Source: JAKVCB01 sp963578605 (lineage in GTDB: Bacteria; Planctomycetota; Planctomycetia; Pirellulales; Lacipirellulaceae). Taken from it: a stretch of DNA of 13,964 nt. The first letter of the stretch is position 1, and every line of letters begins with the position of its first letter. The position numbers were made by a program, and so were the translations under genes. Positions 6,969 to 13,804 of this stretch are shown here, one piece after another. The notes beneath the pieces are model-generated. The model was given only the letters and a program-made list of their open reading frames with translations, ran no database searches and was not told the DNA's origin. The stretch lies in the NCBI GenBank assembly GCA_963578605.1, contig CAUZEA010000133.1:1-13964 (forward strand). The letters run 5' to 3'.

Positions 6969-7941
6969 GCTGCGTTACCTCCTGCAAGCTCGGAAAATCA
7001 GAATCCCTGGCGAACTGAACGCCCGCACTCATTGCTTGCTCTATTTCACTATGAATTTCATCCAACTGGTCGCTGGTTACGTGTCCGGCATCCAGCAGGT
7101 GGGCTTTCAAACGTTCAATCGGATCTCGCTGACGCCACTGGTCTTCTTCCTCCCGTGTACGGTAAGGACGCGTGACGTCGTTGATTCCGTGACCAAAATA
7201 ACGGTAGGTTTCCAAAACAAGGAAACTGGGGCCGTCCCCGCGACGCGCCCGGGCAACCGCAGCCGCAGCCGCCTCATAGACTTGAAGCACATCCATTCCA
7301 TCCACGTCAAATGAAGGAATGCCAAAAGCGTCTCCACGTTTGGTAATTTGTCCGGCAGTCACCTTTTCTGTAGCCGTGTACTCGCCATAGGCATTGTTTT
7401 CACAGGCGTAGATCACAGGCAGTTTCCAAATCGACGCCATGTTCATCACTTCCAGCAAGATCCCTTGATTGAGCGCTCCGTCGCCAAAAAAACAAACGGC
7501 AACCTGCTCTGTCTCTCGCAGCTGTGCACTGAGAGCCGCACCTGTGGCCATCGCCATACTGCCTCCGACAATGGCATTGGCGCCCAGGTTACCGACATCC
7601 TGGTTGGCGATATGCATCGAACCACCTTTACCACGGCAATACCCGTCAACTTTACCGAATAACTCGGCGAACATCCGGCCAAGATCAGCACCCTTGGCAA
7701 GGCAGTGCCCGTGACCACGATGCGTACTGGTGATGTAATCGTCGTCATCCAGAACAGCACAAATCCCAACAGGAACCGCCTCCTGGCCAATGGATAAGTG
7801 TGTGATCCCGGGAATTTCCCGCCTCTCAAACAGCTCCCGCACCTTTTCCTCGAACTGACGAATGCTTACCATCTGGGAGTACATTCGCTGTAGAAACTGG
7901 GCGTCAAGTTGATCCGAGGGCGTACTGGTGGTGGTGGACAT
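6943..7941 (-). CDS. 2-oxoacid (pyruvate/acetoin) dehydrogenase E1, alpha subunit
   Basis: This 332-residue chain holds the thiamine-diphosphate site. The motif begins GDGALNQG (GDG at 153-155) and closes with ENN (Asn182-183), the normal GDG-X26-NN spacing. STHRGHGHCLAKG (72-84) and GKGGSMHI (104-111) are also family hallmarks. The wording around these motifs is close to AcoA of acetoin dehydrogenase as well as PdhA, so the physiological substrate, pyruvate or acetoin, is open. It is the first gene of the minus-strand operon E1-alpha, E1-beta, E2. No E3 (lipoamide dehydrogenase) or AcoR-like regulator is in the window. The leader directly before ATG 7941 contains a 22-nt tandem duplication. 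Confidence 0.9.
   Translation of the reverse strand: MSTTTSTPSDQLDAQFLQRMYSQMVSIRQFEEKVRELFERREIPGITHLSIGQEAVPVGICAVLDDDDYITSTHRGHGHCLAKGADLGRMFAELFGKVDGYCRGKGGSMHIANQDVGNLGANAIVGGSMAMATGAALSAQLRETEQVAVCFFGDGALNQGILLEVMNMASIWKLPVIYACENNAYGEYTATEKVTAGQITKRGDAFGIPSFDVDGMDVLQVYEAAAAAVARARRGDGPSFLVLETYRYFGHGINDVTRPYRTREEEDQWRQRDPIERLKAHLLDAGHVTSDQLDEIHSEIEQAMSAGVQFARDSDFPSLQEVTQHVYANENA
6978..6983 (-). promoter_or_regulatory. Shine-Dalgarno site of the E1-beta gene
   Basis: AGGAGG on the minus strand, 9 nt before ATG 6968, inside the E1-alpha coding region. It is the clearest ribosome site in the operon and fixes the E1-beta start. Confidence 0.7.
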
Positions 7942-7942
7942 T

Positions 7943-7984
7943 GCTAACCGGAAGTCTGAAAGGGGCTAATCGGAAGTCTGAAAG
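7943..7984. repeat. 22-nt tandem duplication in the E1-alpha leader
   Basis: GCTAACCGGAAGTCTGAAAG (7943-7962) recurs as GCTAATCGGAAGTCTGAAAG (7965-7984), one difference in 20 and a period of 22 nt. The repeat starts 2 nt from the E1-alpha start codon, so it makes up the leader of the operon mRNA. It leaves no strong Shine-Dalgarno sequence before the start. Confidence 0.65.
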
Positions 7985-8074
7985 AAAACTCAAATGTTTC
8001 GATTTGATTACCGCCAGTTTGGCGTTAACCTCACGTGGCGTCAAGCTGATCCCCCGGTAGAACGAATAAGATAG

Positions 8075-8500
8075 AATGAGAAATCGCACCAAAGAATTGT
8101 TGGAGCAGACTTTGATTGGCTAATCATCGATGCCGAACACTCGCCACAGACAGCGCCAGGAATTCAGGCACAAATCCAGGCAATCGGAAACACCCAGGCA
8201 ACACCCGTCATTCGCCTGCCCAAAGTCGACGTTGAGCAAATTCGTTTGTATTTAGATATGGGAGCCATGATCGTCGCCTGTGCATTCGTCAACACGGCTG
8301 CCGACGCACAGCTGGGCGCCCGCGCATGCCGCTACCCGCCACAAGGCATTCGAGGCTGGGGCCCGCACCGGGCCGCGCAATATGGCATGCAGGCCAAGCA
8401 GTATACCGATACCATCAATGACCAAGTGATGTTCGTCAGCCTGATCGAAACACAGGAAGCCGTTGACAACATTGATTCGATTAACCTTCTTCGGTCCTGA
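8075..8500 (+). pseudogene. HpcH/HpaI aldolase family remnant, missing both ends
   Basis: The translation from about 8093 reads as the middle of a class II aldolase of the HpcH/HpaI family (2-oxo acid plus aldehyde chemistry). It has FDWLIIDAEHSPQT with the catalytic Glu-His, ATPVIRLPKVD with the conserved Arg, YPPQGIRGWGPHRAAQYG, and SLIETQEAVDNIDS with the metal-binding Glu. A stop at 8072-8074 cuts the frame before the expected first 30 residues. The same frame is open before that stop from an ATG at 7994, but the wording there is only weakly family-like. Near 8480 the frame switches to a different gene, losing the second metal-binding Asp and the carboxy third. It is not expected to be active. 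Confidence 0.7.
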
Positions 8501-8600
8501 TATGAGGGTGCACGTCATGCCCTTTACGCGGTCCATCGATCTCGACGATCCGGAGGACCTTGAGTTGCTCAATGCCCTCTTCGAGGGGAGTCACCAGTGA
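8484..8600 (+). pseudogene. CMP-nonulosonate cytidylyltransferase (NeuA/PseF/SpsF-like), carboxy-terminal tail only
   Basis: The frame FFGPDMRVHVMPFTRSIDLD, then DPEDLELLNALFEG, is the characteristic end of acylneuraminate or SpsF-type cytidylyltransferases, where relatives have a phrase like RSIDIDTPEDLELA. These enzymes activate nonulosonic acids with CTP. Only about 38 residues remain; upstream sequence belongs to the aldolase remnant. The stop TGA (8598-8600) overlaps the next gene's GTG start as GTGA, so this was the gene before the dehydrogenase in the operon. An ATG at 8502 could give a 32-residue peptide but is unlikely to be a real start. Confidence 0.6.
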
Positions 8601-9571
8601 GGGTCGCTGTCATTGGGACCGGGTCGATCGGACGCCGCCATGCGATCAACGCATCCCGGCTTGCTGAAGTTGCCGTGCTCGATCTCGATCAATCGCGTGC
8701 GGAGTCGGTTGCGGCGGAGGCAGGTGCCGAGGTGTGCTCCGATCTTGAGTCATTGTTGTTCTGGAAGCCCGATGCCGCAGTCATCGCTACTCCAGCCGCG
8801 TCGCATACAGCACTCGCTGAGTCCGTGGCGGGACGCGTTCCCAGGTTGCTGATTGAAAAACCTCTTGCGCTTGAGGACCATGGGCTGGAAGACCTCGGAT
8901 GTCGCTTGGAGTCGGCCGGAACCACTGCCCGGGTGGTTTCCAACATGAGGTATCATCCCGGTCCTGCGCTGCTTCAATCATCCCTGGGTCGCATCGGGAC
9001 CCCTTTCTTCGCCCGTGCACACTTTGGCAACTGGTTGCCTGGGATGCGGCCCGGTGCGGACTACCGAGAGTTGTATTGTGCAAAAGTGGCCGACGGTGGG
9101 GGCGTCATTTTCGATTGTATTCACGAGATCGACTACCTCCGTTGGATTCTTGGTCCGGTCATCGACATATCCTGCCATTGGTCGAAGTTGTCTCCATTGG
9201 AAATCGATGGTGAGGACTGGGCAGTGATCATCCTTGAACATGAATCCGGGGCACGTTCGGAGATCCACTTGGACTATATCCAGCAGTTCAAGCAGCGTGG
9301 TTGCGAGATCGTCGGCAGCGAAGGCACGTTGCTCTGGCGGAGCGAGGGCAAGCAGCCGGAAGCGTGTTCCGTTCGCATCTTCGAGACCTCATCAAAGGCC
9401 TGGAGCGATCTGCATGTCGTGGAAGACGAGGATTCAGGCAACATCTACGAAGAAATGATGAAGGACTTCCTGTCCGAGGCTCCCAGCGATCAACTGTCCA
9501 CTTTCAAGGATGGCGCTGCGGCGGTGGGACTGGCCCGACAGGCGAGGGCGGCGGGAGCGGGCGTGTCATGA
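8597..9571 (+). CDS. Gfo/Idh/MocA-family NAD(P)-dependent sugar oxidoreductase
   Basis: This 324-residue protein starts at GTG 8597, fused by GTGA to the preceding stop. The Rossmann domain opens with VIGTGSIGRRHAINA, and EKPLA (Lys88) and GGGVIFDCIHEIDYL (Asp173, His176) are the family's catalytic signature. The enzyme should oxidise or reduce a hydroxyl/keto position of a sugar or a sugar-like acid in the cytoplasm. Its gene is joined by ATGA to the aminotransferase gene, which suggests that the pair converts a hydroxyl into an amine through a ketone. The substrate is probably a nucleotide-linked hexose or a nonulosonate, given PseG- and NeuB-like neighbours; this is inference from context. 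Confidence 0.82.
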   Translation: MRVAVIGTGSIGRRHAINASRLAEVAVLDLDQSRAESVAAEAGAEVCSDLESLLFWKPDAAVIATPAASHTALAESVAGRVPRLLIEKPLALEDHGLEDLGCRLESAGTTARVVSNMRYHPGPALLQSSLGRIGTPFFARAHFGNWLPGMRPGADYRELYCAKVADGGGVIFDCIHEIDYLRWILGPVIDISCHWSKLSPLEIDGEDWAVIILEHESGARSEIHLDYIQQFKQRGCEIVGSEGTLLWRSEGKQPEACSVRIFETSSKAWSDLHVVEDEDSGNIYEEMMKDFLSEAPSDQLSTFKDGAAAVGLARQARAAGAGVS

Positions 9572-10941
9572 CCACCGTGAGGTCGGATCGACGGGAGCGG
9601 TTGCTCAAGCTCATTCCGGGTGGGGCACATACCTACAGCCGTGGCTTCGACGTCTATCCCGCCAATGCGCCAGATCTCATGGCACGTGGCAGTGGGTGCC
9701 GTGCCTGGGACGCTGACGGACGAGAGTTCATCGACCTGGGAATGGCGTTGGCGTCCGTGAACATCGGGTATGCAGAACAGGAAATCGATGAGGCCGCCAT
9801 CGAACAGATACGGCGAGGAAACACCGCGAGTCGTCCCAGTAAGATTGAACTTGAGGCTGCCGAACGGTTCGTCGAAGTGATCGACTCCGCTGACATGGTG
9901 AAGTTCACGAAGAATGGATCGACAGCGGTGACCGCAGCCGTCAAGCTTGCCCGTGCTCACACGGGTCGTATACGCATCGCTCGCTGTCGCCAGCACCCGT
10001 TCTTCTCCTACGACGACTGGTTCATTGGATCTACACAGATCACACGAGGGATCCCGGATGAGACCATTCAGAACACGGTCTTGTTTGACTACAACGATCT
10101 GCCTAGCCTTGAGCAGCTCGTCAAGTCGCATCCAAACGATATCGCTTGTGTCGTGATGGAACCCGTCACCACGATGATTCCTGATGGGCTTGATGTGAAG
10201 GATGATGGTGTACTTCCATTGCTTTGCCGAAGCGATCTTGAGCAGAACAACCACCATTTCGTGCATGATGTACAGGCTTTCTGTCGCGATCACGGCATCG
10301 TGTTCATCCTGGACGAGATGCTCACGGGATTCCGTTGGAATCTTCACGGGGCCCAGCGGATGCTGGGCCTCGAACCCGACCTGTGTACCTTCGGCAAGGC
10401 CATGGCAAATGGGTACTCGGTGGCCTGCGTGGGGGGACGCCGAGAGATCATGGAGCAGGGTTCCATCGAGTTCGAGGGCCGTGAGCGGGTTTTCCTGCTC
10501 TCCACGACTCATGGTGCGGAAATGAGCAGCCTCGGTGCCTTCGTGGCAACAACCAGGTTCATCGAGCGGGAGCCAGTGACGGAGGGACTCTGGGACAAGG
10601 GCGAACGCCTGGTGCGGCTGTTCCGGCAGAAGGCTGCCGAAGCGGGTGTGGCGGACCACGTGATTGCTGGTGGTCAGGCCTGTCGCCCCGGGTTCATGGT
10701 CCTCGACCAGGAAGCCAAGCCCTGCCAGGGACTGCTGAGTCTTCTCATGCAGGAGATGATCACCGAGGGCGTGCTGCCGGGAGGCATGAATGTGTGTCAT
10801 CGCCTCGACGAAGAAGCCTATGAGCGTATCGGTGCAGCACTGGACAAGGCGATGCCGGTCCTTGCCCAGGGCGTTCGAGATGGGTTCGATAGTTTGCTGC
10901 GTGGTTCCCCGGTCAAGCCGGTCTTCCGGCGTTACAACTGA
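9568..10941 (+). CDS. HemL-like PLP aminotransferase of the sugar cluster
   Basis: This 457-residue class-III aminotransferase resembles glutamate-1-semialdehyde aminomutase. The PLP lysine is Lys277 in CTFGKAMANGYS and the ring-nitrogen Asp is Asp249 in FILDEMLTGFR. An extra segment of about 20 residues (around 215-240, with LDVKDDGVLPLL and a His pair) lies before the Asp, compared with true HemL as I remember it. The start is ATG 9568 (ATGA overlap); an open extension back to 9301 lies inside the oxidoreductase gene and is rejected. Its setting argues against tetrapyrrole synthesis. It more likely aminates the keto sugar made by the oxidoreductase. HemL-like enzymes beside SpsF/NeuA- and NeuB-type genes are a familiar annotation pattern in marine bacteria. 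Confidence 0.8.
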   Translation: MTTVRSDRRERLLKLIPGGAHTYSRGFDVYPANAPDLMARGSGCRAWDADGREFIDLGMALASVNIGYAEQEIDEAAIEQIRRGNTASRPSKIELEAAERFVEVIDSADMVKFTKNGSTAVTAAVKLARAHTGRIRIARCRQHPFFSYDDWFIGSTQITRGIPDETIQNTVLFDYNDLPSLEQLVKSHPNDIACVVMEPVTTMIPDGLDVKDDGVLPLLCRSDLEQNNHHFVHDVQAFCRDHGIVFILDEMLTGFRWNLHGAQRMLGLEPDLCTFGKAMANGYSVACVGGRREIMEQGSIEFEGRERVFLLSTTHGAEMSSLGAFVATTRFIEREPVTEGLWDKGERLVRLFRQKAAEAGVADHVIAGGQACRPGFMVLDQEAKPCQGLLSLLMQEMITEGVLPGGMNVCHRLDEEAYERIGAALDKAMPVLAQGVRDGFDSLLRGSPVKPVFRRYN

Positions 10942-10949
10942 ACTGTTGC

Positions 10950-12068
10950 ATGGATGAGCCAGACCATCCCGGTTGTCAACAAAAGGTGTTGTTCAGGGCA
11001 GATGGCTCCTCGCGGATCGGGACGGGGCACCTCGTGCGGTGCGCGACCCTGGCGAATGAACTGGCAGCACGTGGTACGGAAGTACACCTGGTATGCAGGC
11101 CCAGCCTGGACCTTCCACGGTGGTCGTTGGAACGCTTTCCAGGAACGGTTCATCAACTGGGTCAGGCGTCTTCCCCAGTACCGGACGACGGAGAACCGGT
11201 GCCACATGCCGATTGGCTGGAGACGAGCCAACGGGATGACGCTTCACAAGTACAGGCACTGATCGATGAGTCGCTGGATGGGATCACGTTGGATTGGATC
11301 GTCGTTGATCACTATGGTCTCGACGCTCGGTGGCACCGGTCGATCCGGGATCGCTGTCGTCACCTCCTGGCCATCGATGATCTGGCTGACCGGTTTCTTG
11401 AGGTTGACGTCCTGCTTGACCAGAATCGCGATCCAGATGTTGCGGCGACTGACTACGCGTCAATCATGGGCGACAATGGCCGACTTCTTGCCGGTCCGAA
11501 CTGGGCGCTGCTACGGGACGAATTTCGAGCCCAGGCGGGCATGCCCAGTGAACGCGGGTCGAATCCACGGCGGTTACTCGTGGTGATGGGGGGGTCGGAT
11601 CCCAGGGGGCTGACGGAGACAGTCGTCGGTGCCCTGGACGGCCTGAACCCGCCCCTGGAGATCGTCGTCGTACTCGGCGATGAACGTTCGTCAGATCGGA
11701 TCCAGGGGTTGGCTGCTGTTGGCGGGCATACCGTGGATGTTCGGGTTGCCGAGTCGGATATGGCAACCCTCATGTCGGGCGTGGATGTCGCCATCTCGGC
11801 GGCGGGAAGCACCGTGTGGGAACTCTGTTGCATGGGCGTACCGATGGCACTGATCGCCGAGGAGGTCAACCAGGCGGCCGTGGTGGCACAAGCCGTTCAG
11901 GCTGGTGCGGCCGTGCAGGTGTCATCGCTTGATGGGCACGAGATCCGAGAAGTCCTCGATACCATGATGCGTGACTCCGCTCGCCTGAAGTTGATGGCGA
12001 GTGCGGGTCAGGCCCTGGTAGATGGCAAAGGGGCAGGCCGAGTGTGCGACATAATGCTGGCGGAATGA
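10950..12068 (+). CDS. PseG-like UDP-sugar hydrolase (nonulosonate pathway)
   Basis: This 372-residue protein of the PseG/SpsG glycosyltransferase-B-like family starts at ATG 10950, 8 nt after the previous stop. PseG removes UDP from UDP-2,4-diacetamido-2,4,6-trideoxy-L-altrose before condensation by PseI. The hallmark FRADGSSRIGTGHLVRC occupies about 15-31, with the presumed catalytic His27 in GTGH. The carboxy half has LLVVMGGSDPRGLTETV and SAAGSTVWELCCMGVP, the nucleotide-binding face. It is longer than Campylobacter PseG (about 275). No PseB, PseC or PseH gene is in the window, so the sugar may differ from pseudaminic acid. The ATGA overlap with the NeuB-like gene fits consecutive steps. 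Confidence 0.78.
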   Translation: MDEPDHPGCQQKVLFRADGSSRIGTGHLVRCATLANELAARGTEVHLVCRPSLDLPRWSLERFPGTVHQLGQASSPVPDDGEPVPHADWLETSQRDDASQVQALIDESLDGITLDWIVVDHYGLDARWHRSIRDRCRHLLAIDDLADRFLEVDVLLDQNRDPDVAATDYASIMGDNGRLLAGPNWALLRDEFRAQAGMPSERGSNPRRLLVVMGGSDPRGLTETVVGALDGLNPPLEIVVVLGDERSSDRIQGLAAVGGHTVDVRVAESDMATLMSGVDVAISAAGSTVWELCCMGVPMALIAEEVNQAAVVAQAVQAGAAVQVSSLDGHEIREVLDTMMRDSARLKLMASAGQALVDGKGAGRVCDIMLAE

Positions 12069-13132
12069 GCAAATCAATGATGCTTGAGATTGGTGAACGT
12101 ATCATCGGGCCCGGGCAGCCGACTTTCATCGCGGCCGAGATCGGCATCAACCACAACGGGGATCTGGATCTTGCCAAGGCCATGATCGTGGCCGCCGCCA
12201 AGGCTGGAGCAGATGGTGTCAAGTTCCAGAACTATCGAACCGAGGACTTCATTGCGGATCGATCGTTGACCTACACGTACGTCTCGCAGGGTGACACCGT
12301 TGTCGAGTCACAGTACGACATGTTCAAGCGGTACGAGATGCCAAGGGAGTGGTTGCCGGAATTGAAACGATGCGGTGATGCCAACGGGGTTGTCTTCTTC
12401 AGTACACCGACATCGGAGCAGGGCATCCAGGATCTCTTGGACGTCGGGGTGACCGTATTCAAGAACGGATCCGACTACCTCGGTCATCTTCCTCTCATCG
12501 AGTCATTCGCGAGGACGGGCCTGCCCACCCTTCTCTCGACCGGGATGGCCGAGGCTTCGGAGATCGATGCCGCCGTGGCGGCCTATCGTGAAGCGGGAGG
12601 AGAGGGATTGCTGCTTCTGCACTGCACGTCGTCCTACCCCACGCCGCTTGAGGACGCGAACCTGGATCGCATGATCGCACTGGAGAACCGGTATGACTGC
12701 CCTGTTGGGTTCAGTGATCATACCGAGGGTCACGCAGCGGCCGAGGTGGCTGCGGCCATGGGGGCCGTTTTCATCGAGAAGCATTTCACGACCGATCAGA
12801 ACCTGTCGGGCCCCGATCACCGGTTTTCCGCGACACCGGAGGAACTCGCTTCGCTCATGGATCGCATTCGGTTGGTGGAGCAATTGAAGGGTACCGGTGC
12901 GATCACGCATGGACCATCAGAGGCGGCCAACCGGGTACAGTTTCGGTTGTCGTGTCGGGCCTCGAGAGCGATGACGGCCGGCACCGTGTTGTCATCAGAC
13001 GACATTGCAATCAGCCGTCCCGGCGATGGGATGTCACCGACTCACTTCGATGAGCTGGTGGGGATGCAACTGGTGCGAGATCTTCAACCGGGTGATGCGA
13101 TCGAGGAGAACTGTGTCGAGAGGCGTTCGTGA
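12065..13132 (+). CDS. NeuB/PseI/LegI-like nonulosonic acid synthase
   Basis: This 355-residue enzyme should condense phosphoenolpyruvate with a free amino sugar to form a nine-carbon sialic-acid-like acid in the cytoplasm. The TIM-barrel landmarks are FIAAEIGINHNGD near the start, DGVKFQNYR, FFSTPTSEQG, LLHCTSSYPTP, GFSDHTEGH, FIEKHFTTD and GPDHRFS. The last 75 residues or so form the antifreeze-like SAF domain (SCRASRAMTAGTVLSSDDI, RPGDGMSPTH). The start is placed at ATG 12065, overlapping the previous stop as ATGA; a GTG at 12044 lies inside the preceding gene and would add seven unlike residues. The sequence does not tell whether the product is sialic, legionaminic or pseudaminic type; the PseG-like neighbour favours a pseudaminic-like route. 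Confidence 0.85.
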   Translation: MSKSMMLEIGERIIGPGQPTFIAAEIGINHNGDLDLAKAMIVAAAKAGADGVKFQNYRTEDFIADRSLTYTYVSQGDTVVESQYDMFKRYEMPREWLPELKRCGDANGVVFFSTPTSEQGIQDLLDVGVTVFKNGSDYLGHLPLIESFARTGLPTLLSTGMAEASEIDAAVAAYREAGGEGLLLLHCTSSYPTPLEDANLDRMIALENRYDCPVGFSDHTEGHAAAEVAAAMGAVFIEKHFTTDQNLSGPDHRFSATPEELASLMDRIRLVEQLKGTGAITHGPSEAANRVQFRLSCRASRAMTAGTVLSSDDIAISRPGDGMSPTHFDELVGMQLVRDLQPGDAIEENCVERRS

Positions 13133-13497
13133 GCCTCCGAGTCGTCTTTCTCGGGAACCATACCGTCGGGGTGAGATCACTCTCAGCCCTGATGGAAGTG
13201 GCCGATGTCGAACTGGTCGTGGCCCATCCACCTGATCCGGAGGACGGCGTGCGTTATGAGTCGGTTTTCGACTTTGCTCGGGAACGGGAAATGGTAGTCG
13301 TCAGGAGTCCAGGAAAGAATCCAGAACTGGTTGCACGCATTGTCGCGCTCGAACCAGACCTCGTCTGGACAACCGACTACCGGTATCTGCTTCCCGCAGA
13401 GGCCATTGATGCTGCCAGCTTGGCCACGGTCAATCTGCATCCAAGCCTGCTGCCCAATTATCGCGGTCGAGCGGCGCTGAACTGGGCGATCAACTGA
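13129..13497 (+). pseudogene. Formyltransferase (10-formyl-THF dependent, sugar-amine type), truncated
   Basis: This 122-residue frame starts at GTG 13129 (GTGA overlap with the NeuB-like stop). It is the amino half of a formyltransferase related to methionyl-tRNA formyltransferase. RVVFLGNHTVGVRSL forms the first strand and loop, and TVNLHPSLLPNYRGRAALNW carries the catalytic Asn102 and His104. The family continues with a formyl-folate-binding loop and a catalytic Asp, but here the frame hits TGA right after NWAIN, where relatives read NWAIINGE or similar. The sequence after 13497 is insertion-sequence DNA. In this operon it would put a formyl group on a sugar amine; the truncated form should be inactive. 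Confidence 0.7.
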
Positions 13498-13499
13498 TA

Positions 13500-13792
13500 A
13501 CTGATAGTGATTTCAATCCCCACCACCCTTTAACACTCAGCCCAAAGCCCTCCTTTTTACAAGATTCTTCCCCGTTGCCCGTCCATTTCTCCCGCGTCAT
13601 GGGGCGATCGGACAGGCTTGTGCTACGATCCGGGCCGATGGCTTGCCCGGGAACGCTCCGGACACGTTTGCCGAACCCGGGGACACGCGAATTGGACTGG
13701 TTTTGGACAATCCGGAAGTTTCCACGGCCTGAACGGGCCGCACGCTTAGCGCAGATCGCGTTCAGTGTGTTTGAAACGGCCTCAGATACTCG
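13500..13792. mobile_element. Presumed terminal non-coding region of an insertion sequence
   Basis: No gene is seen. The stretch lies between the break in the formyltransferase gene and the stop codon of the transposase fragment, so it is probably the 3' end region of that element. It contains a 6-bp hairpin (13630-13635 with 13645-13650, nine-base loop). The left edge starts with the short tandem repeat ACTGATA ACTGATA (13496-13509), which overlaps the last codons of the broken gene. The exact element end cannot be fixed without a second copy. Confidence 0.4.
13630..13650. repeat. Short hairpin near the insertion-sequence end
   Basis: CCGGGC (13630-13635) and GCCCGG (13645-13650) are perfect inverted arms around nine bases. 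Rolling-circle elements often carry a hairpin near the 3' end, which would fit, but no T run or diagnostic tetranucleotide confirms it. Confidence 0.3.
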
Positions 13793-13804
13793 CTACAGAT
13801 ACTC
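13783..13804. repeat. 9-bp direct repeat at the end of the transposase gene
   Basis: CAGATACTC occurs at 13783-13791 and again at 13796-13804, 13 nt apart, spanning the stop codon of the transposase fragment. Such a pair may be a remnant of slippage or a protein-binding site near the element end. Confidence 0.3.

Noticed and set aside
7994..8074. Intact start of the aldolase from ATG 7994
   Set aside because: The frame agrees but a stop at 8072 interrupts it, the spacing to the catalytic motif is too long, and only GVNLTW is weakly family-like.
9301..9567. Amino-terminal extension of the aminotransferase
   Set aside because: It lies wholly inside the oxidoreductase gene in another frame; the ATGA overlap at 9568 gives the normal start and length.
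9568..10941. True hemL for tetrapyrrole synthesis
   Set aside because: The context is a sugar operon and there is an extra segment before the PLP Asp, so a sugar aminotransferase role is more likely, though not proven.
12044..12064. Earlier GTG start for the NeuB-like synthase
   Set aside because: It adds seven unlike residues inside the preceding gene, whereas ATG 12065 forms the ATGA overlap used elsewhere in the operon.
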